From the NCBI GenBank assembly GCA_963723205.1, contig CAVRQC010000002.1, positions 15,292 to 79,291 on the forward strand: a stretch of 64,000 bases of DNA. Reading direction: 5' to 3'. The DNA comes from CAVQBP01 sp963723205 (GTDB lineage: Bacteria; Bacteroidota; Ignavibacteria; Ignavibacteriales; Ignavibacteriaceae). Below, one piece after another: positions 34,623-43,721 of the stretch (its first letter is position 1; every line of letters starts with the position of its first letter). The notes under the pieces are model-generated. The model made no database searches, was not told the origin of the DNA, and saw only the letters and a list, made by a program, of their open reading frames with translations. Both the position numbers and the translations under genes were made by a program.

Positions 34623-36716
34623 TTACGTCTCTACATCTTCACTCTTCAGCAAAACTTTTAACTGTTCAAACGTGGTTACCGGTAAGTTACATTTATAATT
34701 TTCACAAATATAAACTGTAGCTTGGTTATCCTGAGATGAGTATTCTCTAAGCAATGGAGAAATAATTTCCATTTGATCTTTCTGACCGGAATCGAAGATA
34801 ATTACTTTATTAGGTATATATTTTTCCCTTATAACTCTTAACATTTCTTTTGTACTCCGAGAGTCATTTTCTCCAGATATAATAATTTCTTTTGATGGAC
34901 CAAAAGCAAAATCAAGGGCAGCTAATGCTTGGGTAAAAGCCTGGGGAGAATTCTCAATCATTGCAGAAAAAGTTTTAGTTATTTGAGATGCTTTCCTTTC
35001 ATAATCAGAATTTCCTGTAATTCTGCCAATTCTTAGTAGATTTAATATTGCAATTGAATTGCCGGAAGGTACTGCACCATCATAAATTTCCTTTCTCCTG
35101 ATCAGCAGTTTTTCACCATCAAAAGGAGTAAAATAAAAACCTCCGTTTTCTTCATCCCAGAAATATTTAATGAAATTGCTGTTTAAATTAATTGCCGATT
35201 TTAAAAAACTTAAATTAAAACCAGTTTCATAAAGATCGAGTAAACCAACTACAAAGAAAGCATAATCATCTGCATTAGCAAGAATAGAAGATTCCCCATC
35301 TTTAAACCTGTGAAGCAGCCTTCCATCTTCATTTAATAAATTTTTAAGAATAAAATAAGCAGCTTTTTCTGCTGCCAAATAATATTCATCCTTCTCAAAA
35401 ACCTGTGCAGCCTTAGACAACGCGGAAATCATAAGACCGTTCCAATCCGTAAGTATTTTTGTATCCTTAAACGGATGAATTTTTTTTTCACGAACAGCAA
35501 ATAATCTTTCTTTCAGAATTTTCAGCTTTTCATTTAGTATTTCTTCATCAACATTTAATTCCTCTGCAATTAATTTTAAATCTTTAGTAAGATGAAGAAT
35601 ATTCGTTCCGGTATTTTTTTCATTTACAGGATCAAACCAGTTGCCCTCTTGTCTAACATTAAAAAGAGATAGTATTAAGTTTAAATCTTTTCCAGCCAGA
35701 ATATTCTCAATTTCTTCTTTTGTCCAAAGATAGAATTTCCCTTCTTCTCCTTCACTGTCAGCATCCTCTGCAGAATAAAATCCTCCTTCAGATGAAGTCA
35801 TATCTCTCAAGACATAATTTAATATTTCCTCTGCAGTTTTCTTATAAAATTCTTTTTTGGTTGCCTGGTATGCTTCAATATATACACTAGCTAAAAGTGC
35901 CTGATCATAAATCATTTTTTCAAAATGCGGTACAAGCCATATTTGATCTGTTGAATACCTGTGAAATCCAAACCCGATGTGATCATATATTCCGCCTTTA
36001 TACATACCCTCCAGAGTTTTTTCAACCATTCCAAGAGCTTTTTTTGAATTTTTTCTTTTCCAGTATCTTAAAAGAAATAAGAGATTATGCGGAGTCGGAA
36101 ATTTGGGGGAATTTCCAAATCCCCCGTTTTCAGGATCATACTGGCTTGAGAAATAATTAAATGCTTTATCTAAAACACCTTCGTCTATATCTATAGCTGT
36201 TTGTTTATTTAAGGAAGAATTTAATGCTGTAGAAATTTCATTTACAGATTTTAATATTTCTTCCCTTTTATTTTTCCATACTTTATAAATACCGGGAATA
36301 AGACTTAACATTCCCATTCTCCCAAACCTATCTTCTTTCGGAAAATAAGTCCCGGCATAAAATGGTTTTTTATCGGGTGTCATTATGATTGTTAAAGGCC
36401 ATCCTCCGCTTCCTGTAATCATCTGGCATATCAGCATATAAATGCCATCCACATCAGGGCGTTCTTCCCTGTCCACTTTTATTGAAACAAAAAATTCATT
36501 CATCAATCCGGCAACTTCATTATCTTCAAATGATTCTTTTTCCATAACATGACACCAGTGACAGGTTGAATAACCAATAGAAAGAAATACAGGTTTATCT
36601 TCGTTTTTTGCTTTATCAAATGCTTCTTCACCCCATGGAAACCAGTCGACCGGATTAAATGCATGCTGCAGTAGATAAGGACTTTTTTCATTAATTAATT
36701 TGTTTGATTTTTTCAT
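34623..36716 (-). CDS. DUF255 thioredoxin-fold / six-hairpin protein (YyaL, SPATA20 family)
   Basis: 697-aa cytoplasmic protein. Residues 1-160 are a thioredoxin-like domain (NPVDWFPWGEEAFDKA; C52-H-W-C55 in STCHWCHVM), followed by an (alpha/alpha)6 barrel of the AGE/mannosidase type (about 180-560). Widespread family with unproven biochemical role; redox activity is suggested by the CxxC. The last codons GTAGAGACGTAA (V-E-T-stop) coincide with half of the palindrome found at 37397-37428, sharing 13 identical bases. Confidence 0.9.
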   Translation of the reverse strand: MKKSNKLINEKSPYLLQHAFNPVDWFPWGEEAFDKAKNEDKPVFLSIGYSTCHWCHVMEKESFEDNEVAGLMNEFFVSIKVDREERPDVDGIYMLICQMITGSGGWPLTIIMTPDKKPFYAGTYFPKEDRFGRMGMLSLIPGIYKVWKNKREEILKSVNEISTALNSSLNKQTAIDIDEGVLDKAFNYFSSQYDPENGGFGNSPKFPTPHNLLFLLRYWKRKNSKKALGMVEKTLEGMYKGGIYDHIGFGFHRYSTDQIWLVPHFEKMIYDQALLASVYIEAYQATKKEFYKKTAEEILNYVLRDMTSSEGGFYSAEDADSEGEEGKFYLWTKEEIENILAGKDLNLILSLFNVRQEGNWFDPVNEKNTGTNILHLTKDLKLIAEELNVDEEILNEKLKILKERLFAVREKKIHPFKDTKILTDWNGLMISALSKAAQVFEKDEYYLAAEKAAYFILKNLLNEDGRLLHRFKDGESSILANADDYAFFVVGLLDLYETGFNLSFLKSAINLNSNFIKYFWDEENGGFYFTPFDGEKLLIRRKEIYDGAVPSGNSIAILNLLRIGRITGNSDYERKASQITKTFSAMIENSPQAFTQALAALDFAFGPSKEIIISGENDSRSTKEMLRVIREKYIPNKVIIFDSGQKDQMEIISPLLREYSSQDNQATVYICENYKCNLPVTTFEQLKVLLKSEDVET

Positions 36717-36963
36717 CTTTAATTTCAGTGAATTCTTTATTTTTATTCGTTAATTGTACTATAGTTATATTGCTATATTATTATAATAATTTAGAGGTCA
36801 AATAGCCAATATTCATAATTTTTAATTTTCCATTATGAACAACTTCAGTAAAAGAAATGCCTGTTAAAAAAGTGTCGTTCTGATATTTAATAATATCATT
36901 GTAATTCCTTATTTTTACATCACAATTTGTCAAGATTATTGAATAATTAAAAACCGGATAATA

Positions 36964-37383
36964 ATGACGAAACCTCAAATATGGGTAGCAGCTTTTTTAG
37001 CTTTATTTGTTCTTCTTTTTTTATTGGAAAGAGCAACTGAAAAAAGTAATAATGAAAATGGTCATGTAGTCAATAATCCTGTACCTCAAACAGGAATGAC
37101 CTCCGCAAATGCAACAGCTCCCGAATTAATAAGCAAGTTAGGATGTATAAATTGTCACGGTTCGGAACTAAATGGTACGCAAATGGGACCAAATTTAAAA
37201 AACATTTCGCAATATTGGAGCAGAGATAAATTAATAAATTATCTCAGGAATCCATCTTCATATATGTCTTCAGCGCGTTTCAGAGAGTACCAGGAACAAT
37301 TTCCAAATACAATGATGCCGTCATTTGGAAATATTGATGTAAAAGAATTGGGTAAGATTGCTGATTATTTGCTGAAGAAATAA
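36964..37383 (+). CDS. Membrane-anchored c-type cytochrome
   Basis: 139-aa monoheme cytochrome. An uncleaved-looking N-terminal helix (5-21) anchors it, a polar linker follows, and the heme motif is C61-I-N-C64-H65; the likely axial Met is M118 in NTMMPSFGN. The fold matches small class I cytochromes c that carry electrons to oxidases or between periplasmic complexes. No oxidase genes are adjacent. A 32-bp perfect palindrome follows 13 bp after the stop and separates it from the convergent aldolase. Confidence 0.9.
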   Translation: MTKPQIWVAAFLALFVLLFLLERATEKSNNENGHVVNNPVPQTGMTSANATAPELISKLGCINCHGSELNGTQMGPNLKNISQYWSRDKLINYLRNPSSYMSSARFREYQEQFPNTMMPSFGNIDVKELGKIADYLLKK

Positions 37384-37396
37384 GTTTTTTATGCTA

Positions 37397-37428
37397 TTGT
37401 AGAGACGTAATGCATTACGTCTCTACAA
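37397..37428. repeat. 32-bp perfect palindrome, possible two-way terminator
   Basis: TTGTAGAGACGTAATG joined to its exact reverse complement CATTACGTCTCTACAA. It lies between two convergent genes 13 bp from both stops. Its outer bases TTGTAGAG/CTCTACAA match the second palindrome at 44580-44607, and half of it (TTACGTCTCTACA) recurs at 34623-34635. The pattern is that of a dispersed palindromic repeat rather than a dedicated terminator, although it can act as one. Confidence 0.75.
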
Positions 37429-37440
37429 AGTAACCATTGA

Positions 37441-38487
37441 TTAAGCTATTGTAACATCCTTATCAAGATAAACATCCTGAATAGTATTAAGAAGCTTAAC
37501 ACCTTCTTCCATAGGTCTTTGGAAGGCTTTTCTTCCGGAAATCAATCCCATACCACCAGCACGTTTATTGATAACGGCTGTTTTAGCAGCTTCAGCAAAA
37601 TCGTTTTCACCAGAAGCTCCGCCGCTATTAATCAATCCGGCTCTACCCATATAATTATTTATTACCTGGTAACGGCAAAGATCAATCGGATGATCTGTTG
37701 TTAAATCGGAATATACTTTTTTGTGTGTTTTGCCGAATTTTATAGCATTAAACCCGCCGTTATTTTCAGGCAGTTTTTGTTTAATTATATCAGCTTCGAT
37801 TGTAACACCAAGATGATTAGCTTGTCCTGTTAAATCAGCTGCTACATGATAATCTTTATCTTTCTTGAATTCCGAATTTCTTAAATAGCACCATAAAATT
37901 GTTGCAAGACCTAATTCGTGAGCATACTGAAAAGCCTGGCTGACTTCAACAATCTGCCTGTTGCTTTCTTCCGAGCCGAAATAAATTGTAGCACCTACTG
38001 CAGCAGCTCCCATATCATAAGCCTGCTCAACACTTGCAAAACTAATCTGGTCAAATTTATTAGGATAAGTTAAAAGCTCATTATGATTAAATTTCATAAT
38101 AAAAGGAATTTTGTGGGCATATTTTCTTGAGCACATTCCTAAAACACCCAAAGTTGATGCAACTGCATTACATCCGCCTTCAATTGCCAGTTTAACTATA
38201 TTTTCGGGATCAAAATATTGAGGGTTGGGAGCAAAAGAAGCTCCTGCAGTGTGTTCAATTCCTTGATCTACAGGAAGAATTGAAACATAACCAGTACCGG
38301 CTAATCTTCCCGATGAATAAATCCATTGCAGATTTTTTAATACGTTTATATTCCTATCGGTTTGTGCAAATATTCTATCTACAAAATCCGGTCCCGGAAG
38401 ATGTAGCTGCTCTTTAGGAAACTTAGCTTTATAGGATAAAAGCGAATCAGCATCCTTTCCAAGTAATTCTTGAAGTTTTTTAGACAT
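37441..38487 (-). CDS. fbaB: Class I fructose-bisphosphate aldolase (DhnA/FbaB type)
   Basis: 348-aa Schiff-base aldolase of the archaeal/DhnA branch; cleaves or forms fructose 1,6-bisphosphate without metal. Landmarks are VSILPVDQGIEH (near 59), IPFIMKFNHNELL (near 130), GATIYFGSEESNRQI and GLINSGGASG (phosphate binding, near 286). The FbaB family has the Lys nucleophile on a TIM-barrel strand in the NAIKFGK region or close to it. With enolase and pckG in this window it fits gluconeogenic flow. AGTAG...ATG start at 38487. Confidence 0.93.
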   Translation of the reverse strand: MSKKLQELLGKDADSLLSYKAKFPKEQLHLPGPDFVDRIFAQTDRNINVLKNLQWIYSSGRLAGTGYVSILPVDQGIEHTAGASFAPNPQYFDPENIVKLAIEGGCNAVASTLGVLGMCSRKYAHKIPFIMKFNHNELLTYPNKFDQISFASVEQAYDMGAAAVGATIYFGSEESNRQIVEVSQAFQYAHELGLATILWCYLRNSEFKKDKDYHVAADLTGQANHLGVTIEADIIKQKLPENNGGFNAIKFGKTHKKVYSDLTTDHPIDLCRYQVINNYMGRAGLINSGGASGENDFAEAAKTAVINKRAGGMGLISGRKAFQRPMEEGVKLLNTIQDVYLDKDVTIA

Positions 38488-38710
38488 TTCTACTCCATTT
38501 CAGTTTTATTTAGGAATCAGTTCCAATTAGGTTAAAAAAAGTCAAATTCAAACATTTAAAATAATGGTAAATCATGTGTGATTCAATTTAATAGCATTAA
38601 TAATTTTAAAAATATTCATTATAGAAATGAACTTTATATAGGTATCCCTTTAAAATGAATGAATTAATCCATTTTATGAATAATTATTTGCTTTTAGAAA
38701 TTAACTTGAT

Positions 38711-39670
38711 TTACTTTTTTAGTAGATTGAAAATGTTTACAGCATGGTACCTGGAATTCTCAATGAACAGTCTTCCTGTATCCATTCCGCCGCAAACTAC
38801 CCCTGCTAAAAATATTCCCTCTCTATTAGTTTCAAATGTATTTGGATTGTAACAAGGTGATTTATCATTCGGAGAAATTTCAATTCCTATTTTTTCAAGA
38901 AATTCAAAATCGGAATGATAACCAGTCATTGCAAAAACAAAATCATTTGGAATTGTAATTAATCCTTCCGGAGTTTGTATATCGACTTCATTTTCTCTTA
39001 TTTCAACAAGGTTAGAATTGAAGCAGGCTTTGATTGAGCCTTCCTTAATCCGGTTCACGATATCCGGCCTGACCCAGTATTTGACACTTTCTTTTATCTC
39101 ATCTTCCCTGATTACCATTGTAACTTCCGAACCTCTCCTGTACGTTTCCAGCGCAACATCAACCGCAGAATTAGCTGCACCAACAACTACAATCTTTAAG
39201 TATGAATAAGGATGAGCTTCATTAAAATAGTGTTTTACTTTGGGAAGGGCCTCACCCGGAATACCCAGATAATTAGGGAAATCATAAAAGCCGGTTGCAA
39301 GGATAACGTTTTTACAAAAATAGGTCCTTTTATTTGTAATAACCGAATACTCTCCTTTTTCACCTTTTATATCCAGAATTTTTTCGTAAGTATTAACATT
39401 GAGTTTCCATGAACTTTTAACTCTCCTGTAATATTCAAGTGCTTCTCTCCGTGTTGGTTTGTCACCATGAGAAACAAACGGAACATCACCGATTTCAAGC
39501 CTTTCGGAAGTTGAGAAAAAAGTCATATTGGTAGGATAATGAAAAATCGAATTTACAAGACATCCCTTCTCAATAATTAAGTGGGAAAAATTATTCTTAG
39601 CTGCTTCAATACCGCACGACAGACCGATTGGTCCTGCACCGATTATAATAATATCAAGTTTATCTTCCAT
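38711..39670 (-). CDS. YpdA-type NAD(P)H flavoprotein (putative bacillithiol disulfide reductase)
   Basis: Single-subunit FAD/NAD(P) oxidoreductase, 319 aa. FAD motif IIIIGAGPIGLSCGIEAAK at the start; NAD(P) motif IVVVGAANSAVDVALE near 160. HYPTNMTFFSTSERLEIG and the FAMTGYHSDFEFL/NTFETNREGIFLAGVVCGG end match YpdA, which reduces bacillithiol disulfide. It lacks the CxxC of thioredoxin reductase. I prefer ATG 39670: the longer frame starts with TTG at 39697 only 2 bp from the nearest Shine-Dalgarno-like AAGGTG. No bacillithiol biosynthesis genes are seen here. Confidence 0.85.
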   Translation of the reverse strand: MEDKLDIIIIGAGPIGLSCGIEAAKNNFSHLIIEKGCLVNSIFHYPTNMTFFSTSERLEIGDVPFVSHGDKPTRREALEYYRRVKSSWKLNVNTYEKILDIKGEKGEYSVITNKRTYFCKNVILATGFYDFPNYLGIPGEALPKVKHYFNEAHPYSYLKIVVVGAANSAVDVALETYRRGSEVTMVIREDEIKESVKYWVRPDIVNRIKEGSIKACFNSNLVEIRENEVDIQTPEGLITIPNDFVFAMTGYHSDFEFLEKIGIEISPNDKSPCYNPNTFETNREGIFLAGVVCGGMDTGRLFIENSRYHAVNIFNLLKK

Positions 39671-39759
39671 ATTCAGTTTTGATTTTACATATACCAATCA
39701 CCTTCAAGGAGATCGGCACATCAAATTGATTAATATATTTATTTTACAAATTTAAATAT

Positions 39760-40029
39760 TTATAAGTTAAAATGAGATTGGAAAAATGTTTTGTTAATTT
39801 GATATGAGGGAGAGCAAAAATTATGATAAATATAGACTTCATCCCAAAAAGCTAAGAGATCTCTGAGGTTTACAAAACCCCAGAAGTTTTTACAAATTTT
39901 TACTTTAGAATCTGCACTATAGCAGGCAACATCATTCACGGAATCATTTGATAGATAAATCCTGTAAAAAACTGTTTCATCGAAACTCATATCGCTTTCA
40001 TTATTTTTTGAAAAGAAGACATACTTCAT
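39760..40029 (-). CDS. Possible small protein, unknown
   Basis: 89-codon frame from ATG 40029. Composition is protein-like (many Asp, Asn and Phe; four Cys), including SFDETVFYRIYLSNDSVNDV and NLRDLLAFWDEVYIYHNF. No signal peptide, membrane segment or known family is seen, and no clear ribosome-binding site. It occupies the gap between the YpdA gene and a divergent HAD gene. It could be a real orphan gene or a chance frame. Confidence 0.35.
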   Translation of the reverse strand: MKYVFFSKNNESDMSFDETVFYRIYLSNDSVNDVACYSADSKVKICKNFWGFVNLRDLLAFWDEVYIYHNFCSPSYQINKTFFQSHFNL

Positions 40030-40224
40030 ATCCGATCTTATAGTAAAATTAAATTTTTTTAACCTTAAATGGTTACTAGAGTATACTATTTATCAAAACG
40101 GATATTGTGTTTTCGTTATAATGCTCTTTTTGTGTGTTATAAATTTAATCCCTACTTTTTAAACAAAAAAAATTATTTTAAAATTGATTTTTTAATCATT
40201 AAAAATGTAAAACCAACTACCGCT

Positions 40225-40869
40225 ATGGTTAATAAAATTAAACATGTTACTTTTGATCTCGACGGAACATTGATTAATTCCGGCAGCACCATTTATAAAA
40301 CAACTCTAAAAGCTCTAAATGTTCTAAATATAAAAGCTGTAATTAAGGAAAAAGAATTCAATCGAATGATTGGCGCCCATTTCATAAACATTTTTAATGA
40401 ACTAAAGATCGTTGTGAAAGATTTTAATCAATTTATAGATATTTATAAAGGATTTTATTTTGATTTTATTGATGATTCAAAATTTTATCCCGGCGTTATA
40501 GAAATTTTACAATACTTACAGCAAAATGAAATATCTATATCTCTTTTAACAACAAAAGGTCAGGAGCAGGCTGAAAAAATTTTAAAACATTTTAATTTAG
40601 ATAATTATTTTAATTTTGTAATGGGAAGAAGAGATGGATTTGGATATAAACCCTCAGCTGAGCCGCTGTTATACATTTGCAAAGAATTAAATGCAGCTCC
40701 TGAAAAAACTCTGATTGTAGGCGACACTGAACTGGATATAATGTGTGGAAAAAATGCAAATGCTTTAACCTGTGGAGTGACTTATGGATATAGAGCAAAA
40801 AATAAACTTGAAGAGCAAACTCCGGATTATATAATTTCAGAATTGTTGGAATTGAAAGAAATTATTTAG
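40225..40869 (+). CDS. HAD phosphatase, phosphoglycolate-phosphatase-like
   Basis: 214 aa from ATG 40225, chosen because motif I begins 10 residues later (TFDLDGTLINSG, nucleophile D11, acid D13); the longer frame from 40069 adds 52 residues unlike the family. Cap 1 helical insertion at 20-80; motif II LLTTKGQEQ; motif III Lys in FGYKPSAEP; motif IV VGDTELDIMCGKNAN. This is subfamily IA with a Gph/PpaX look. The physiological phosphate ester is unknown. It converges on the STN/TonB operon. Confidence 0.85.
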   Translation: MVNKIKHVTFDLDGTLINSGSTIYKTTLKALNVLNIKAVIKEKEFNRMIGAHFINIFNELKIVVKDFNQFIDIYKGFYFDFIDDSKFYPGVIEILQYLQQNEISISLLTTKGQEQAEKILKHFNLDNYFNFVMGRRDGFGYKPSAEPLLYICKELNAAPEKTLIVGDTELDIMCGKNANALTCGVTYGYRAKNKLEEQTPDYIISELLELKEII

Positions 40870-40914
40870 AGAGTTTTATAATCGTATAAAGGCATGATTT
40901 TCCGCTGAGAAAAT

Positions 40915-41589
40915 TTATTTGTCAATGACTAGATATCTTAATGCCATCGACATCCAAATACTTCGCGGCAGTCCATTTTCTTTTGCAGGACTAAATTTTA
41001 ATCTTTTTATATAATCAGTTGCAGCGGAATCCAGTATTTTAGAACCTGATGTTTTTTCGATAATGACTCTATTAACGTCCCCGTTTATATTTATTAAAAA
41101 TCTAAACTTTACTCTGCCTTCAACATTATTTTTAACTGCTTGTGCCGGGTAAACGGGGTTGTCACCGGATAATATTTCCGGTTTAACAAAGGAGGTTACC
41201 TTCTGTGAAACCGATGCTTTTTGATCAACTACAATTGCTTTATAACTTGCCTTAATTGGCTTTTTTTCTTTAAAAAGTACAAAAGCCTTCTCTCCAAATT
41301 TTTTAAAGGAGATATTTAACCCGGAAAGAACGACTCTGATTGCATCCTTAACCTGGCTATTTACGATCCGGCAGGAAATGTTTTTATTATCAATTAAATT
41401 ATCCTGGTATATAAAATTTACACCTGACTGAACCCGGATTTCATCCAAGACAGAACGCAAAGGTTCGCCATTGCAAATTAAAGATATATTCTTTCCGCTG
41501 AAGGATTGACTTAAATAATTGCCTGACAGAACTATTGAAAAAATATAAATTAAAAAAGTCAACCTGGCTGCAATTATTACTTTCATCAT
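40915..41589 (-). CDS. Secreted STN domain fused to TonB C-terminal domain
   Basis: 224 aa with a signal peptide (about 1-26). Residues 33-95 form a secretin/TonB short N-terminal (STN) domain, GEPLRSVLDEIRVQSGVNFIY being its core; residues 135-220 are a TonB C-terminal domain with YPAQAVKNNVEGRVKFRF and SGSKILDSAATDYIKRLKFSPA. There is no transmembrane anchor besides the signal peptide and no TonB proline-rich spacer. Last gene of the sigma/FecR/lipoprotein run. STN domains pass signals from TonB receptors to FecR proteins, so it may be a soluble signal relay. Confidence 0.85.
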   Translation of the reverse strand: MMKVIIAARLTFLIYIFSIVLSGNYLSQSFSGKNISLICNGEPLRSVLDEIRVQSGVNFIYQDNLIDNKNISCRIVNSQVKDAIRVVLSGLNISFKKFGEKAFVLFKEKKPIKASYKAIVVDQKASVSQKVTSFVKPEILSGDNPVYPAQAVKNNVEGRVKFRFLININGDVNRVIIEKTSGSKILDSAATDYIKRLKFSPAKENGLPRSIWMSMALRYLVIDK

Positions 41590-41594
41590 CTCAT

Positions 41595-42428
41595 TTAGAA
41601 AACTGACAAAGAATCAACTTTAACATCCAGCCCAATACCGTTAATCATATCGGGGTATTTATTTTCAACCAGTTTTCTGATTTTTAAGAGCAGGATCTCT
41701 TTTTCTAAATTTGATACCCTGCTGTTTGAATGAGTACTTTTTATATACTGGATATCATATTTAAGGGAATTTTTTAATTCTTCTTTTACGAGATCTAAAT
41801 TATTAAAATCAGGAAAACGCTGAATAAAATCGTGGTATAGTAAAAAAGATAATGGCCATGAATTCCAATTATTTTTCCACGCATTATAAATATCCGGTTT
41901 AATAACCAATCCGATAAAAAGATTATAATTAACCAGATCCTTCATTTTAGAAATAAATTTATTGTGCATTTTGAGGATCTCTTTTTCAATTGCATTTCTA
42001 TCATCTGGAATTGCTTTTGCTATTTGATTATATAGATCATTTACTTCCTCAACATAGTCATTGGCATCCCATTTTTGATTAGAAAATTCAAATTTTATAT
42101 CCATCGCCATTCTTGAATTAACCGGTTCACCATTTCTTTTTGCCGGATTAAAAACAAAATTTTTACTATACTCAACGGCTGCACTATCCAAAATTCCAAT
42201 CCCTGAAGACTTAAGAATTGAAGAACGTTCAACATTTCCGTTTTTGGAAATATAAAGAATAACTCTGGGTGTTCCGGAATAAGATTTTTCCAATGCTGCC
42301 ATCGGATAAAATAACCTTGGCTCACTTTTTAGTGAAGGTGGAGTATAATTTTTATTATTCTCGATATAATGGCTACAACCCGCATTGAGGAGAAAAAGAG
42401 TAAAAATAAACAGACTTAAATATTTCAT
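41595..42428 (-). CDS. Lipoprotein with TonB C-terminal-like domain
   Basis: 277 aa with lipobox LLNAGC (C18). Residues 30-115 are a TonB_C-like domain: LFYPMAALEKSYSGTPRVIL then GNVERSSILKSSGIGILDSAAVEYSKNFVFNPAKRNGEPV, the same layout as in the downstream STN-TonB_C protein, so the two genes share this module. The remaining 160 residues are helical, without a known domain. It lies 70 bp downstream of the FecR gene and 5 bp before the STN gene. A TonB_C on a lipoprotein cannot span the periplasm from the inner membrane, so a signalling or scaffold role is more likely than energy transduction. Confidence 0.8.
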   Translation of the reverse strand: MKYLSLFIFTLFLLNAGCSHYIENNKNYTPPSLKSEPRLFYPMAALEKSYSGTPRVILYISKNGNVERSSILKSSGIGILDSAAVEYSKNFVFNPAKRNGEPVNSRMAMDIKFEFSNQKWDANDYVEEVNDLYNQIAKAIPDDRNAIEKEILKMHNKFISKMKDLVNYNLFIGLVIKPDIYNAWKNNWNSWPLSFLLYHDFIQRFPDFNNLDLVKEELKNSLKYDIQYIKSTHSNSRVSNLEKEILLLKIRKLVENKYPDMINGIGLDVKVDSLSVF

Positions 42429-42498
42429 GATAAACCTCCCCGGTTTAAAAAAATAATTATTTATAAATTAAGCCGCGTATAAAGAATAAGTATGTGCA

Positions 42499-43539
42499 TT
42501 ATTGTTTAATATTTTTTGATTTAATAATGTAATTTTCATTTTGCTTTTCAAAATCAAGTCCTAAAGCAAGACAGACCATTGATACTGCGCTGTCGGCATC
42601 ATTATTTTTGAAAGAACCGGTTAAAGTATAATTTTTTAAGCTATCAGCCTGTAGAGATATATTTACGTTATAACGTCTTTCCAAATCCGTAATAATTTCT
42701 TGAACCGGGGTCCTGTAAAATACCAGGTTACCTGTCATCCAGCCAAGAAAATAACCGGCATCAACTTCTTTAGGAGAAGTAGTTTCCGCATTTTTATTGA
42801 TAGTACCTAACTGATCTTTAGTAAGATAAATACCTTTATTACTTATATCTTTTGGTGAAAGATTAACTTTGCCTTCTTTTACAACAACTCTTGTATTATC
42901 ATCCCTGGATAGGACATCAAACTTTGTTCCCAGCACAGTAATTTTTGCATTTTCAGTTGTTATAATAAAGGGATTCTTATTTTTAGTAACTGAAAAGAAA
43001 GCTTCACCGCTTAATATAATTTTGCGTTCACTATTGCTGAAAACTTTTCTATCCCCATTAGATTTTGACAGAAATTTAATATTACTTTCGCTGTTTAAAT
43101 AAACAGTGGATCCATCTGGAAGTTTGATATTTTTATATTCATTATTTGAAGTACTTACTATATTAAGCTGTGGTTTTGAGACATCCCTGTTTAAGAAAAG
43201 GATTCCGATAGCGATAATGCTGAGAATAAAGATACTTACCAGGGCAGGTTTAAGGACCGGACTACGTAACGAGAATATTCTTCCAATGAAAGATTCTCTA
43301 ACCCCAGGTTTTTCAAAACTTCTTATTCTTTCATTTAATCTTGACCATTCCATATCAATATCGATTGCAGGTAATGATTCATTAAAATTAGCTCCTGCCC
43401 AGATTTCTTTTAAATTTTCGAATTCTTTTTTATTTTCATCCGAATCAGCCAGCCAGTTATCCAGGACCTGTTTTTCATCTCCTGTTATATTGCCGCTTAT
43501 TTCTTTAATACAAAGCTCTTGATATCGTTTATTTATCAT
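42499..43539 (-). CDS. FecR-type anti-sigma factor
   Basis: 346-aa single-pass membrane regulator. Cytoplasmic N-terminus (DUF4880-like, 1-90) should bind the sigma factor; transmembrane segment about 96-115 (ALVSIFILSIIAIGILFL); periplasmic FecR domain (EYKNIKLPDGSTVYLNSESN, GEAFFSVTKNKNPFIITTENAKITVLGTKFDV) and a C-terminal DUF4974/STN-like domain ending NYIIKSKNIKQ. It normally holds an ECF sigma factor and is released on a signal through a TonB receptor. The sigma gene is upstream, 182 bp away. No SusC-like receptor is in this operon. Confidence 0.93.
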   Translation of the reverse strand: MINKRYQELCIKEISGNITGDEKQVLDNWLADSDENKKEFENLKEIWAGANFNESLPAIDIDMEWSRLNERIRSFEKPGVRESFIGRIFSLRSPVLKPALVSIFILSIIAIGILFLNRDVSKPQLNIVSTSNNEYKNIKLPDGSTVYLNSESNIKFLSKSNGDRKVFSNSERKIILSGEAFFSVTKNKNPFIITTENAKITVLGTKFDVLSRDDNTRVVVKEGKVNLSPKDISNKGIYLTKDQLGTINKNAETTSPKEVDAGYFLGWMTGNLVFYRTPVQEIITDLERRYNVNISLQADSLKNYTLTGSFKNNDADSAVSMVCLALGLDFEKQNENYIIKSKNIKQ

Positions 43540-43721
43540 ATTATTTCCTTCTAAATGATAATACAGTTAAACGGGGAGAAACCCTACTTTAGGTTGATTT
43601 AATATGGAAGATGTATGCGTTTAATTTTATATAATTCTATTTTTTTCATTTTCCATATAACATTTATCATCCGGTTTCGCTTAAGTTTAGCGAGACTGAT
43701 TTTTCCATTTTTAGATATAAA

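Noticed and set aside
36781..36978. 65-codon minus-strand frame before the cytochrome c gene
   Set aside because: Starts with TTG inside the cytochrome gene, no ribosome-binding site, AT-rich composition typical of noncoding DNA, no family.
40069..40224. Upstream extension of the HAD phosphatase
   Set aside because: Residues before ATG 40225 are unlike the family, and motif I sits at the normal place from the later start.
40897..40914. ATTTTC/GAAAAT hairpin between the HAD and STN genes as terminator
   Set aside because: Six A/T-rich base pairs are too weak to call in such AT-rich DNA.
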